A stretch of DNA of 64,000 bases, taken from the NCBI GenBank assembly GCA_944548615.1, contig OX155980.1, forward strand, positions 44,963,334 through 45,027,333, given 5' to 3'. The notes under the pieces were generated by a model that saw only the letters and a program-made list of their open reading frames with translations, had not been told where the DNA came from and did not search any database. Shown here in pieces: positions 22,449 through 36,589 of the stretch. The translations under genes were made by a program, and so were the position numbers. Each line of letters starts with the position of its first letter. Position 1 is the stretch's first letter. The DNA comes from Micropterix aruncella. Lineage: Eukaryota; Arthropoda; Insecta; Lepidoptera; Micropterigidae.

Positions 22449-25379
22449 TTAATTTTGCCTATTGAGACCGGAACCTTTGCAAGCGCCTAAAATATAAATA
22501 TAAGCCAATTCCCAAGATTTGACGTCCCTTTCTTGTGCATTATCACCAAGGCATTTTATTATTTTAACTTTAAAACATTGATCAAAAGATAAATTATGTG
22601 CCCTGGCATGCAAAGATATTGGGAGTTGGCTTTCATTTCCTACACTAGCCCTATGATTATTTAGTCTAATATTAAGTGGTGTTGTTGTTTCACCGATATA
22701 AAAGGCATCACAAGTCCTGCACAGAAGTTGATATACTATATTTTTTGAAATACAACTGCAATGAAAGGGAACCCTGTAACTATTAGTAGTATTTGGACTG
22801 GTAAAAAAAGGACTTAGATCTAACAGAGGACAAGTTTTACAACGTGGACGACCACAAGGTTGAAGACCATAAGTATTATTACCAATAGAGAAATTTTGAT
22901 TATTTTTTGTTTTGTTTAATATTGATCTAATATTAGGTGGTCTGCGGAAAGATAAAATTGGCGGTGAATCTAAGAGATCCTTAGTGGATGCATCATTATA
23001 AATGATGGGGAATAAATCAGATAATATATCTCGCAGTTTCTCAGCACCAGGAAAATAAGTGGTGCTAAGAAAGATTTTATTATTATTATTATTTTTATTT
23101 GAAGTAATTTTAGGTTTTGGTATATATTTTACTTCAGAGTTTAGAATATGTTTATCCAATAGAGGAGCAGGGTATTTTCTTTCAAGAAGAGATTGCTTTA
23201 GATTATTGAGATATTTATCTAAATTTTCTTTGTTGTTAACTAAACGGTGTCCGCGAATGGACATTGAATAGGGAATGGATCTCTTGGTGTGAAATGGATG
23301 ACAGCTATCAAAGTGTAAATACTGTTCTTTATTTGTAGGTTTTATATGAATCGCGGTTTTAATTTTACCTTCGGAAATTGTTAAATCAACATCTAAGAAA
23401 GTAATTTGTGATTTAGAAATAGTATGAGTGAAATTCAAAGGGCCAAAATTATTTAGGTCGTCAAGAAAGGTTGTTAGAGTAGTTTGTCCGTGTGGCCAAA
23501 TCATTACTATGTCGTCAATAAATCTATACCATAATATGGGTTTTAAATTTTGCGTTTGAAGAAAATTTTGCTCGAATAATCCCATGAAAAGGTTGGCATA
23601 CGACGGTGCCATTCGCGTGCCCATAGCAGTCCCTTTAATTTGAAGATAAAATTCATCTTCAAAGGAGAAAGCATTACACGTTAAGACAAACTCGGCTAAT
23701 TTGCAAAGAAAATCCGTAGAAGGTATTTGAGGATGAGGTCTCTCATCAAGAAAATAAGAAATGGCTTCCAATCCTAAATTATGAGGAATATTGGTATATA
23801 GGGATATGGCGTCAATAGTAACAAATAATAGGTCGTCTGACTTTGGAATTACAGTATTCTTTAAAATATCAATAAAATGATAGCTGTCTTTGATATGAGA
23901 ATTTAGATTTTTCACAAAAGGTTGTAAAAAATAATCTACAAAAGCCGAAATTCTTTCTGTCGGAGAGTTAAAGCTTGCGACTATTGGTCGTCCAGGATTA
24001 TTAGGCTTGTGAATTTTAGGTAATAGATAAAAATTTGGAGTTCTGATAGGATCAGGAATTAAAGTTTTAACATCTTCGTCTGATAATTTTTCATTTGATT
24101 TATTTTGTTCAATATATTTTTTTATTTTCACTGCAAAATTTTTGTTTGGATCTCTGGATAGTTTTTTATAGAAAGTTTCATCTCTAAGTTGTCTCAAGCC
24201 TTCAGTAACATAGTCAGTTTTGTTAAGTATGACAGTAGTGGAACCTTTATCAGACGGCAAAATGACGATGCTGGTATCCTTGCTAAGACTCTCAAGAGCT
24301 GCACGTTCATCTACTGACAAGTTTGATGTTGGCTTGAGGCTATTTAGAAAAGACGGCTGTGTTACTTTGTTTAATAAAATAGTAATAAAATTTTCTACCG
24401 GATGATTTTTTGGTAATGGAGGGGGTTCTTTATTAGAGTGTGGACGAAATTGAGATAGTGCATTGTGTAATTTAATATTATTATTGTTATTCTTTTGATT
24501 TGAATGCCAAAATTCACGCCATCTTAAATTACGACAAAATTTAACAACATCATTACCAAAACTAAAATGGTTCACATTTTGAGTCGGTGTGAAATTTAGA
24601 CCTTTAGATAATACTAAATATTCATTGTGGTTAATTACTTTGGATGACAAGTTTTTAACAGCATTTTTTTCTCTAGGAGATGGACCTTGTATATTATTAG
24701 AATATGATACTGATGGTGTTATACTGTTATTATTTTGGTTTACTAATGTGGCACGTATTGGTATGGAATCTGATACTAATGGAAATATATTGTTAGTAAT
24801 TTGGTTTACTGATAGGGTGTGCATCGGAGAGGAAAGAGTACCTTGGTGAACTGCTGGGATAACATTTCGAAGTGAATTTGAATTCCTTGTTTTGTTAACA
24901 TCGGAATGACTGTAATTTGAAATGGAAACTGGATTCAAAATGTTTCGTGTATTGTTACTTGGGATAATGCAAATTTTCTGAAAGTTCTTTAGTAAATTAA
25001 GGAACTTTTTATCGTGTTTTAATCTAATATTTCGTAAATCTGTTACAGAATTGTTAACTATTTTATGAGCTTCTTGAAATAAGAAAGGAGAATGTGTTGT
25101 TATCATGTTAACATAAAAACACAGTGAGTTTAAATGTTTATCAACTAAAATTTGATATTCATTTCGCAAAACAGACGTAATTTCCATTGAATACCTTAAA
25201 CGTATTGCGGTGAAATCATATTGAATTTCTGTACTAATTGCTGCGAAAGGAAATTTTGGTAATAACCCTTTAGGGCAAATGTTGTTTTCTAAACATTTAG
25301 AAAGAAATTCAACGTGTCCCGTGAATTTAGCTGTCTTAAGTGAATGGTAATTTATTTGGTTTAACCAATGAGTGTACAT
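22449..25379 (-). CDS. Penelope-like retrotransposon polyprotein: reverse transcriptase plus GIY-YIG endonuclease (copy A)
   Basis: An intact 976-codon frame on the minus strand, the expected size for a Penelope-like protein. It copies the element's RNA into DNA at a nick made by its own nuclease. Motifs: PSDKGSTTVILNKTDY upstream of the palm, LLPKIHKP at about 452-459, DAISLYTNI at about 523 (catalytic D), GTAMGTRMAPSYANLFMG at about 583, and FIDD at about 620-623. Near the C terminus a cysteine cluster (C842, C847, C850) precedes a GIY-YIG domain with VY at 882-883, YIG at 894-896, R905 and an acidic ERDVKSWE segment at 950-957. All catalytic motifs are present. It differs from copy C at only two residues (Y/F in the LCFYVN segment and S/T in TLSSPMHT). 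The start ATG at 25379 is the first in frame and agrees with copy C. Function is inferred from motifs; current activity is untested. Confidence 0.93.
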   Translation of the reverse strand: MYTHWLNQINYHSLKTAKFTGHVEFLSKCLENNICPKGLLPKFPFAAISTEIQYDFTAIRLRYSMEITSVLRNEYQILVDKHLNSLCFYVNMITTHSPFLFQEAHKIVNNSVTDLRNIRLKHDKKFLNLLKNFQKICIIPSNNTRNILNPVSISNYSHSDVNKTRNSNSLRNVIPAVHQGTLSSPMHTLSVNQITNNIFPLVSDSIPIRATLVNQNNNSITPSVSYSNNIQGPSPREKNAVKNLSSKVINHNEYLVLSKGLNFTPTQNVNHFSFGNDVVKFCRNLRWREFWHSNQKNNNNNIKLHNALSQFRPHSNKEPPPLPKNHPVENFITILLNKVTQPSFLNSLKPTSNLSVDERAALESLSKDTSIVILPSDKGSTTVILNKTDYVTEGLRQLRDETFYKKLSRDPNKNFAVKIKKYIEQNKSNEKLSDEDVKTLIPDPIRTPNFYLLPKIHKPNNPGRPIVASFNSPTERISAFVDYFLQPFVKNLNSHIKDSYHFIDILKNTVIPKSDDLLFVTIDAISLYTNIPHNLGLEAISYFLDERPHPQIPSTDFLCKLAEFVLTCNAFSFEDEFYLQIKGTAMGTRMAPSYANLFMGLFEQNFLQTQNLKPILWYRFIDDIVMIWPHGQTTLTTFLDDLNNFGPLNFTHTISKSQITFLDVDLTISEGKIKTAIHIKPTNKEQYLHFDSCHPFHTKRSIPYSMSIRGHRLVNNKENLDKYLNNLKQSLLERKYPAPLLDKHILNSEVKYIPKPKITSNKNNNNNKIFLSTTYFPGAEKLRDILSDLFPIIYNDASTKDLLDSPPILSFRRPPNIRSILNKTKNNQNFSIGNNTYGLQPCGRPRCKTCPLLDLSPFFTSPNTTNSYRVPFHCSCISKNIVYQLLCRTCDAFYIGETTTPLNIRLNNHRASVGNESQLPISLHARAHNLSFDQCFKVKIIKCLGDNAQERDVKSWELAYIYILGACKGSGLNRQN

Positions 25380-25460
25380 AATGGATGTGATTGCAACATA
25401 ATTAAAATTAGGTAATATTTTAATATTTGATTGTAAATGTGTAAATTATTATTTTTTCAA
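25380..25460 (-). other. 5' leader of PLE copy A and A/B inversion junction
   Basis: About 80 bp upstream of the start codon, identical in layout to 26951-27029 before copy C. It starts with TTGAAAAAATAATAATTTAC on the minus strand. At 25460/25461 it meets copy B, which opens with TTTTGGCCCTTTGAATTTC, equivalent to position 28961 in copy C. Confidence 0.85.
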
Positions 25461-26460
25461 TTTTGGCCCTTTGAATTTCACTCATACCATTTCTAAATCA
25501 CAAATTACTTTCGTAGATGTTGATTTAACAATTTCCGAAGGTAAAATTAAAACCGCGATTCATATAAAACCTACAAATAAAGAACAGTATTTACACTTTG
25601 ATAGCTGTCATCCATTTCACACCAAGAGATCCATTCCCTATTCAATGTCCATTCGCGGACACCGTTTAGTTAACAACAAAGAAAATTTAGATAAATATCT
25701 CAATAATCTAAAGCAATCTCTTCTTGAAAGAAAATACCCTGCTCCTCTATTGGATAAACATATTCTAAACTCTGAAGTAAAATATATACCAAAACCTAAA
25801 ATTACTTCAAATAAAAATAATAATAATAATAAAATCTTTCTTAGCACCACTTATTTTCCTGGTGCTGAGAAACTGCGAGATATATTATCTGATTTATTCC
25901 CCATCATTTCTAATGATGCATCCACTAAGGATCTCTTAGATTCACCGCCAATTTTATCTTTCCGCAGACCACCTAATATTAGATCAATATTAAACAAAAC
26001 AAAAAATAATCAAAATTTCTCTATTGGTAATAATACTTATGGTCTTCAACCTTGTGGTCGTCCACGTTGTAAAACTTGTCCTCTGTTAGATCTAAGTCCT
26101 TTTTTTACCAGTCCAAATACTACTAATAGTTACAGGGTTCCCTTTCATTGCAGTTGTATTTCAAAAAATATAGTATATCAACTTCTGTGCAGGACTTGTG
26201 ATGCCTTTTATATCGGTGAAACTACAACACCACTTAATATTAGACTAAATAATCATAGGGCTAGTGTAGGAAATGAAAGCCAACTCCCAATATCTTTGCA
26301 TGCCAGGGCACATAATTTATCTTTTGACCAATGTTTTAAAGTTAAAATAATAAAATGCCTTGGTGATAATGCACAAGAAAGGGACGTCAAATCTTGGGAA
26401 TTGGCTTATATTTATATTTTAGGCGCTTGCAAAGGTTCCGGTCTCAATAGGCAAAATTAA
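25461..26460 (+). pseudogene. 5'-truncated Penelope-like ORF (copy B): end of RT plus GIY-YIG domain
   Basis: The sequence equals the last third of copy C (from the codons after the FIDD box to the stop), so the reverse transcriptase palm is lost but the thumb-like region, the cysteine cluster CGRPRCKTC and the complete GIY-YIG domain (VYQLLC, FYIGETTTPLNIRLNNH, ERDVKSWE) remain open. The first in-frame ATG at 25471 arises from a single change (ATG where C has TTG, Leu) and is probably not a real start. Two further differences are ITFVDVD for ITFLDVD and PIISNDAST for PIIYNDAST. Such 5'-truncated units upstream of a full unit are normal in Penelope-like insertions. It might in principle give a nuclease-only protein, but nothing shows that it is expressed. 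Confidence 0.85.
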
Positions 26461-26950
26461 TAAGGTTTATCATATTATCATAATCATCAAATGCTTTTTA
26501 TTTTAATTTTTATCATTCATTTTAAAATAACGTTTTGCACGGTTGGTTTCGGTACCTTAACTAAATCGTGTAAAATATTATTAATCCATTTCTTTTTGTT
26601 CGATTCCTTGAATTTAAATTTTCAACGAATTGTTCGATTTCAGAAATGTCACATATCTTGACGACGGCTGAGCCGAAATATTGATATACATTTTATAACA
26701 ATCATTAATATTTAAGAAACACTAATCGCCTATTATTTTCCAGCATTCATTCTCGTCTCGCATTGTTGTGTGCCGCTGTGAAAGACTGCCATTTTGATCG
26801 GGTTCTAGTGCCACAGCAGGAAGCACCAGCAAAACACTGAGTGAGGAGAAGAAGAAGGCGTGGAGTCACTCCTGGTCACCACAGACCAGATAAGTGCCCT
26901 TTCATTATTTTATCATTTCATTTATTTAGTGATAAACATAATTTCAATTT
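26461..26950 (+). repeat. PLE pLTR between copies B and C
   Basis: The tail of B, which also acts as the upstream pLTR of C. It carries the hammerhead-like fold at 26653-26687 and ends in TTTCAATTTG directly before the start of unit C. It matches the pLTRs at 29961-30450 and, inverted, 21959-22448. Confidence 0.85.
26653..26687 (+). ncRNA. Hammerhead-ribozyme-like fold (B/C pLTR)
   Basis: Outer helix ATATC/GATAT, core TTGACGA, hairpin GGC-TGA-GCC, then GAAATATT. Sequence identical to the folds at 22222 and 30153. It lies upstream of unit C, where processing would separate tandem transcripts. Confidence 0.6.
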
Positions 26951-27029
26951 GAAAAAATAATAATTTACACATTTACAATCAAATATTAAAATATTACCTA
27001 ATTTTAATTATGTTGCAATCACATCCATT

Positions 27030-29960
27030 ATGTACACTCATTGGTTAAACCAAATAAATTACCATTCACTTAAGACAGCTAAATTCACGGGACACGTTGA
27101 ATTTCTTTCTAAATGTTTAGAAAACAACATTTGCCCTAAAGGGTTATTACCAAAATTTCCTTTCGCAGCAATTAGTACAGAAATTCAATATGATTTCACC
27201 GCAATACGTTTAAGGTATTCAATGGAAATTACGTCTGTTTTGCGAAATGAATATCAAATTCTAGTTGATAAACATTTAAACTCACTGTGTTTTTTTGTTA
27301 ACATGATAACAACACATTCTCCTTTCTTATTTCAAGAAGCTCATAAAATAGTTAACAATTCTGTAACAGATTTACGAAATATTAGATTAAAACACGATAA
27401 AAAGTTCCTTAATTTACTAAAGAACTTTCAGAAAATTTGCATTATCCCAAGTAACAATACACGAAACATCTTGAATCCAGTTTCCATTTCAAATTACAGT
27501 CATTCCGATGTTAACAAAACAAGGAATTCAAATTCACTTCGAAATGTTATCCCAGCAGTTCACCAAGGTACTCTTTCCACTCCGATGCACACCCTATCAG
27601 TAAACCAAATTACTAACAATATATTTCCATTAGTATCAGATTCCATACCAATACGTGCCACATTAGTAAACCAAAATAATAACAGTATAACACCATCAGT
27701 ATCATATTCTAATAATATACAAGGTCCATCTCCTAGAGAAAAAAATGCTGTTAAAAACTTGTCATCCAAAGTAATTAACCACAATGAATATTTAGTATTA
27801 TCTAAAGGTCTAAATTTCACACCGACTCAAAATGTGAACCATTTTAGTTTTGGTAATGATGTTGTTAAATTTTGTCGTAATTTAAGATGGCGTGAATTTT
27901 GGCATTCAAATCAAAAGAATAACAATAATAATATTAAATTACACAATGCACTATCTCAATTTCGTCCACACTCTAATAAAGAACCCCCTCCATTACCAAA
28001 AAATCATCCGGTAGAAAATTTTATTACTATTTTATTAAACAAAGTAACACAGCCGTCTTTTCTAAATAGCCTCAAGCCAACATCAAACTTGTCAGTAGAT
28101 GAACGTGCAGCTCTTGAGAGTCTTAGCAAGGATACCAGCATCGTCATTTTGCCGTCTGATAAAGGTTCCACTACTGTCATACTTAACAAAACTGACTATG
28201 TTACTGAAGGCTTGAGACAACTTAGAGATGAAACTTTCTATAAAAAACTATCCAGAGATCCAAACAAAAATTTTGCAGTGAAAATAAAAAAATATATTGA
28301 ACAAAATAAATCAAATGAAAAATTATCAGACGAAGATGTTAAAACTTTAATTCCTGATCCTATCAGAACTCCAAATTTTTATCTATTACCTAAAATTCAC
28401 AAGCCTAATAATCCTGGACGACCAATAGTCGCAAGCTTTAACTCTCCGACAGAAAGAATTTCGGCTTTTGTAGATTATTTTTTACAACCTTTTGTGAAAA
28501 ATCTAAATTCTCATATCAAAGACAGCTATCATTTTATTGATATTTTAAAGAATACTGTAATTCCAAAGTCAGACGACCTATTATTTGTTACTATTGACGC
28601 CATATCCCTATATACCAATATTCCTCATAATTTAGGATTGGAAGCCATTTCTTATTTTCTTGATGAGAGACCTCATCCTCAAATACCTTCTACGGATTTT
28701 CTTTGCAAATTAGCCGAGTTTGTCTTAACGTGTAATGCTTTCTCCTTTGAAGATGAATTTTATCTTCAAATTAAAGGGACTGCTATGGGCACGCGAATGG
28801 CACCGTCGTATGCCAACCTTTTCATGGGATTATTCGAGCAAAATTTTCTTCAAACGCAAAATTTAAAACCCATATTATGGTATAGATTTATTGACGACAT
28901 AGTAATGATTTGGCCACACGGACAAACTACTCTAACAACCTTTCTTGACGACCTAAATAATTTTGGCCCTTTGAATTTCACTCATACTATTTCTAAATCA
29001 CAAATTACTTTCTTAGATGTTGATTTAACAATTTCCGAAGGTAAAATTAAAACCGCGATTCATATAAAACCTACAAATAAAGAACAGTATTTACACTTTG
29101 ATAGCTGTCATCCATTTCACACCAAGAGATCCATTCCCTATTCAATGTCCATTCGCGGACACCGTTTAGTTAACAACAAAGAAAATTTAGATAAATATCT
29201 CAATAATCTAAAGCAATCTCTTCTTGAAAGAAAATACCCTGCTCCTCTATTGGATAAACATATTCTAAACTCTGAAGTAAAATATATACCAAAACCTAAA
29301 ATTACTTCAAATAAAAATAATAATAATAATAAAATCTTTCTTAGCACCACTTATTTTCCTGGTGCTGAGAAACTGCGAGATATATTATCTGATTTATTCC
29401 CCATCATTTATAATGATGCATCCACTAAGGATCTCTTAGATTCACCGCCAATTTTATCTTTCCGCAGACCACCTAATATTAGATCAATATTAAACAAAAC
29501 AAAAAATAATCAAAATTTCTCTATTGGTAATAATACTTATGGTCTTCAACCTTGTGGTCGTCCACGTTGTAAAACTTGTCCTCTGTTAGATCTAAGTCCT
29601 TTTTTTACCAGTCCAAATACTACTAATAGTTACAGGGTTCCCTTTCATTGCAGTTGTATTTCAAAAAATATAGTATATCAACTTCTGTGCAGGACTTGTG
29701 ATGCCTTTTATATCGGTGAAACAACAACACCACTTAATATTAGACTAAATAATCATAGGGCTAGTGTAGGAAATGAAAGCCAACTCCCAATATCTTTGCA
29801 TGCCAGGGCACATAATTTATCTTTTGATCAATGTTTTAAAGTTAAAATAATAAAATGCCTTGGTGATAATGCACAAGAAAGGGACGTCAAATCTTGGGAA
29901 TTGGCTTATATTTATATTTTAGGCGCTTGCAAAGGTTCCGGTCTCAATAGGCAAAATTAA
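27030..29960 (+). CDS. Penelope-like retrotransposon polyprotein: reverse transcriptase plus GIY-YIG endonuclease (copy C)
   Basis: Intact 976-codon frame with all the motifs described for copy A: PSDKG region, LLPKIHKP (452-459), DAISLYTNI (D at 523), GTAMGTRMAP (from 583), FIDD (620-623), cysteines 842/847/850, GIY-YIG signature VY...YIG (882-896), R905 and the ERDVKSWE segment. The N-terminal ~340 residues are rich in Asn and Ser and match no domain I recognise. The leader (26951-27029) has no other ATG in frame, supporting this start. Upstream lies a pLTR supplied by truncated copy B and downstream its own pLTR, the arrangement expected for a transcriptionally competent Penelope unit. No frameshift or stop is present, so it is a candidate active master copy. 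The GIY-YIG type separates it from endonuclease-lacking (EN-minus) PLEs. Confidence 0.94.
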   Translation: MYTHWLNQINYHSLKTAKFTGHVEFLSKCLENNICPKGLLPKFPFAAISTEIQYDFTAIRLRYSMEITSVLRNEYQILVDKHLNSLCFFVNMITTHSPFLFQEAHKIVNNSVTDLRNIRLKHDKKFLNLLKNFQKICIIPSNNTRNILNPVSISNYSHSDVNKTRNSNSLRNVIPAVHQGTLSTPMHTLSVNQITNNIFPLVSDSIPIRATLVNQNNNSITPSVSYSNNIQGPSPREKNAVKNLSSKVINHNEYLVLSKGLNFTPTQNVNHFSFGNDVVKFCRNLRWREFWHSNQKNNNNNIKLHNALSQFRPHSNKEPPPLPKNHPVENFITILLNKVTQPSFLNSLKPTSNLSVDERAALESLSKDTSIVILPSDKGSTTVILNKTDYVTEGLRQLRDETFYKKLSRDPNKNFAVKIKKYIEQNKSNEKLSDEDVKTLIPDPIRTPNFYLLPKIHKPNNPGRPIVASFNSPTERISAFVDYFLQPFVKNLNSHIKDSYHFIDILKNTVIPKSDDLLFVTIDAISLYTNIPHNLGLEAISYFLDERPHPQIPSTDFLCKLAEFVLTCNAFSFEDEFYLQIKGTAMGTRMAPSYANLFMGLFEQNFLQTQNLKPILWYRFIDDIVMIWPHGQTTLTTFLDDLNNFGPLNFTHTISKSQITFLDVDLTISEGKIKTAIHIKPTNKEQYLHFDSCHPFHTKRSIPYSMSIRGHRLVNNKENLDKYLNNLKQSLLERKYPAPLLDKHILNSEVKYIPKPKITSNKNNNNNKIFLSTTYFPGAEKLRDILSDLFPIIYNDASTKDLLDSPPILSFRRPPNIRSILNKTKNNQNFSIGNNTYGLQPCGRPRCKTCPLLDLSPFFTSPNTTNSYRVPFHCSCISKNIVYQLLCRTCDAFYIGETTTPLNIRLNNHRASVGNESQLPISLHARAHNLSFDQCFKVKIIKCLGDNAQERDVKSWELAYIYILGACKGSGLNRQN

Positions 29961-30450
29961 TAAGGTTTATCATATTATCATAATCATCAAATGCTTTTTA
30001 TTTTAATTTTTATCATTCATTTTAAAATAACGTTTTGCACGGTTGGTTTCGGTACCTTAACTAAATCGTGTAAAATATTATTAATCCATTTCTTTTTATT
30101 CGATTCCTTGAATTTAAATTTTCAACGAATTGTTCGATTTCAGAAATGTCACATATCTTGACGACGGCTGAGCCGAAATATTGATATACATTTTATAACA
30201 ATCATTAATATTTAAGAAACACTAATCGCCTATTATTTTCCAGCATTCATTCTCGTCTCGCATTGTTGTGTGCCGCTGTGAAAGACTGCCATTTTGATCG
30301 GGTTCTAGTGCCACAGCAGGAAGCACCAGCAAACACTGAGTGAGGAGAAGAAGAAGGCGTGGAGTCACTCCTGGTCACCACAGACCAGATAAGTGCCCTT
30401 TCATTATTTTATCATTTCATTTATTTAGTGATAAACATAATTTCAATTTG
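29961..30450 (+). repeat. 3' pLTR of PLE copy C
   Basis: Near-identical to 26461-26950, with the hammerhead-like fold at 30153-30187. It ends in TTTCAATTTG, followed by an A15 run and then (TA)n. There is no start of a further unit here, unlike at copy A. Confidence 0.88.
30153..30187 (+). ncRNA. Hammerhead-ribozyme-like fold (copy C 3' pLTR)
   Basis: Same sequence and fold as 26653-26687. Confidence 0.6.
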
Positions 30451-31050
<600 letters not shown>

Positions 31051-31688
31051 TTTAGAGTTTAAATTTTTTAAAATTATTTTCAATAATATATAAAATTAGT
31101 TTCATGAAAAGTTACTTATCAGGGGTCCTGGTGGACCAGAAACATTTTAACGAAAGTTAATGTCCTCTTTATATACTTGGGCAGCAGCACCTGTTTCCGC
31201 AATTGATAACTTAGTGATATTCGTAGTTATTGCAGCCGAATTAATGTGTGCCCTTGGATGTAATCGTATGGAGGATGGTTTCTGCAACAGAAATGGATGT
31301 TAGTAACTGATTTTTGAAGAAATTTCTTTGACTGAGAATATTTCGACACTAGTCGTATTCATCTCGATGACATTTCTGATAGAACATTTTTTTTCAAATT
31401 TGAATTAAAAAAAACTGAACATAGAGAAATGGGTTAATAATATTTTGCAAGGTCGTATTAAATACACTATAACCGACAGTGAAAAACATTATTATTAAAT
31501 GATTTTTAAATGAAAATTATTAATAAGCTTTTAATGAATATGTCTGAACAAATAAAATTACTGTTTTAATTTTGCCTATTCAGACCGGGACCCTTCCAAG
31601 CGCCTAAAATATTTATAAAAGCCAACTCCCAAGATTTAACGTCTCTTTCTATAGCGTTATCGCCAAGGCACTTAATAATTTTTACTTT
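31051..31688 (-). mobile_element. Second PLE family, inverted 3' fragment E
   Basis: Contains, inverted, the last ~40 codons of a GIY-YIG domain (plus-strand text AGCGCCTAAAATATTTATAA near 31599) and the whole pLTR. It is the mirror image of 32760-33383 in fragment F. A hammerhead-like fold occurs at 31334-31365. It joins F at a short shared ACTTTT (31684-31689). Confidence 0.85.
31334..31365 (-). ncRNA. Hammerhead-like fold, second PLE family (E)
   Basis: On the minus strand GAGA/TCTC form the outer helix, with a CGAC-TAGT-GTCG hairpin followed by AAATATTC. The 5' core reads TGAATA rather than CUGANGA, more degenerate than in the first family. The stem differs from the first family's by a compensated pair (GGC/GCC there, GAC/GTC here). 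Confidence 0.45.
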
Positions 31689-32881
31689 TGAGGATGAATT
31701 TTATTTCCAAATTAAAGGTACAGCAATGGGAAGAAGAATGGCACCTTCTTATGCGAATCTCTTCATGGGGTTATTAGAAAATAAATTTCTTCTTACTCAA
31801 AATTTAAAACCACTAATGTGGTATAGTTTATTGATGATATTATACTGATTTGGCCACATGGACATGACACACTCACTGACTTCCTTACAGATTTAAATAA
31901 TTTCGGACCCTTAGATTTTACATACACTATATCAGAAAATCAAATTACATTCTTAGACGTTGATATCACTCTATCAGAAGGCACCAATAAAACTGCAATT
32001 CATATAAAACCGACGAACAAAGAGCAATACCTACATTTCGATAGCTGTCATCCGTTTCATACCAAAAAGTCACTTCTATATTCAATGTCCATTCGCGGAC
32101 ACCGTTTAATTAATAATAAAGAAAATTTAGATAAGTACCTTTCCAATCTTAAAAAAATCATTAATAGAAATAAATTATCCTGCCTCTTTGTTAGATAAAA
32201 ATATAATAAATTCCGAAACAAAATTTTCACCTAAACCTAAATTGGTTTCAAATTTAAATCAAAATAAAATCTTTCTGAGTACTACTTATTTTCCTGGCAC
32301 TGAGAAACTGCGACCTATTTTAGCAGATTTATTCCCTATTATAGCTAACGACCCATCAACCAAAGGTTTATTAGATATACCACCAATTTTATCATTTCGT
32401 AAACCTCCTAATTTAAAATCAATACTTAATAAAAATAGTCGAAATTATCTTAGTAATAACAAAAATTCGGGCCTACAACCATGTGGTCGATCACGTTGTA
32501 AAACATGTCTTTTATTAGATCAAAGCATTTATTTTACTAGTCCTAACAATACAAACAGTTACAGAGTTCCTTTCAAATGTAGTTGCATTTCAAAAAATAT
32601 TGTATATCAATTACTTTGCAAGACCTGCAATGCATTTTATATTCCGGAAACAACTACACCTCTTAATATTAGGTTGAATAATCACAGGGCCAGCTTAGGC
32701 AATGAAAGTCAACTTCCAATAGCATTGCATGCCAAGGCACACAATTTAACTTTTGATAATTGTTTTAAAGTAAAAATTATTAAGTGCCTTGGCGATAACG
32801 CTATAGAAAGAGACGTTAAATCTTGGGAGTTGGCTTTATAAATATTTTAGACGCTTGCAAGGGTCCCGGTCTGAATAGGCA
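31689..32881 (+). pseudogene. Second PLE family: 5'-truncated, frameshifted RT/GIY-YIG ORF (F)
   Basis: Starts within the RT palm (FEDEFYFQIKGTAMGRRMAP) and runs to the end of the GIY-YIG domain. It parallels the first-family protein from about residue 575. A missing base just before the FIDD box (near 31829), an extra A in a homopolymer (near 32151) and a missing T near the C terminus (near 32837) break the frame; the longest open piece is 217 codons at 32188-32841. The GIY-YIG signature reads YIP where family members have YIG, a change in a core residue. The cysteine cluster CGRSRCKTC is kept. F is clearly related to, but well diverged from, copies A-C. It is not expected to give an active enzyme. 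Confidence 0.88.
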
Positions 32882-35763
<2,882 letters not shown>

Positions 35764-36589
35764 TAATATATATAAATTACGTGTCACGTTGTTTGTCCGC
35801 GATGGACTCCTAAACTACTTAACCGATTTGAATCAAATTTGCACACAATGTGCAGTTTGATCCAACTTGAAAGATAGGATAGCTTACGTCTTAATTTATA
35901 GTCGCGATATTATTTTATTGCAATGTCTATTATTTGACATTCGCAATTATCTGTTAGTTCCAAACGATTTTAACAGATGGCGTTATCTATTGAGTAATCC
36001 ATAGATGGCGCTGCTATGACCTACAAACGTCATAGTCGGCCAAGCGTTATTCTAAATTCAAAATATTGTGAAGGTAATACAGTGAAATTATTCCTGCTTT
36101 TTAATTATTTGTGCTTCATTGTTCAAAACTCTTTAATTAAAATATATACATGTAAGTATTATCACATAGTTATAAAAGTGGAATAACTGCAGTATAGGAA
36201 CCTCTCTCCAATTTTTTTCATTTTAATGCTAAATCTGGAAGAAAATTGTGTCGGTCGCTATAAATAAGCGAGATATAGGCATTCAAAGTTTAAATTTTAA
36301 AAACAGGCCAAAATAATATAATATAAAAATGGATGTTGGTATATCTGTATGCCCGTCTGTCCGAGTTTAATAGACTCCGAAACCGTTTGACCGATCACCA
36401 TGAAAGTTGGCATATATATGTATTTTTTCATGGTTAAGGTTTTTATATATATCCGCTTTGTTGCAACTTTCAACTAGACGGCGCTGCAGCACACCAACTT
36501 CTATACTGCTCAACCGATCGCCATGAAAATTGGTATACATTGGTATTTGAGAACAGATATAACACGGGCAACGCCGGGTAATACCACTC

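Noticed and set aside
23059..24849. Antisense frames inside the PLE ORFs (and their mirror images in copies B and C)
   Set aside because: They recur only because the PLE coding sequence recurs; composition and lack of signature mark them as shadows.
26880..26910. Splice donor at AGATAAGTGCC in the PLE pLTR, as part of a 5' UTR intron
   Set aside because: Some Penelope pLTRs have introns, but here the bases read AG-ATAAGT without the GT, and no matching acceptor before the ORF can be chosen with confidence.
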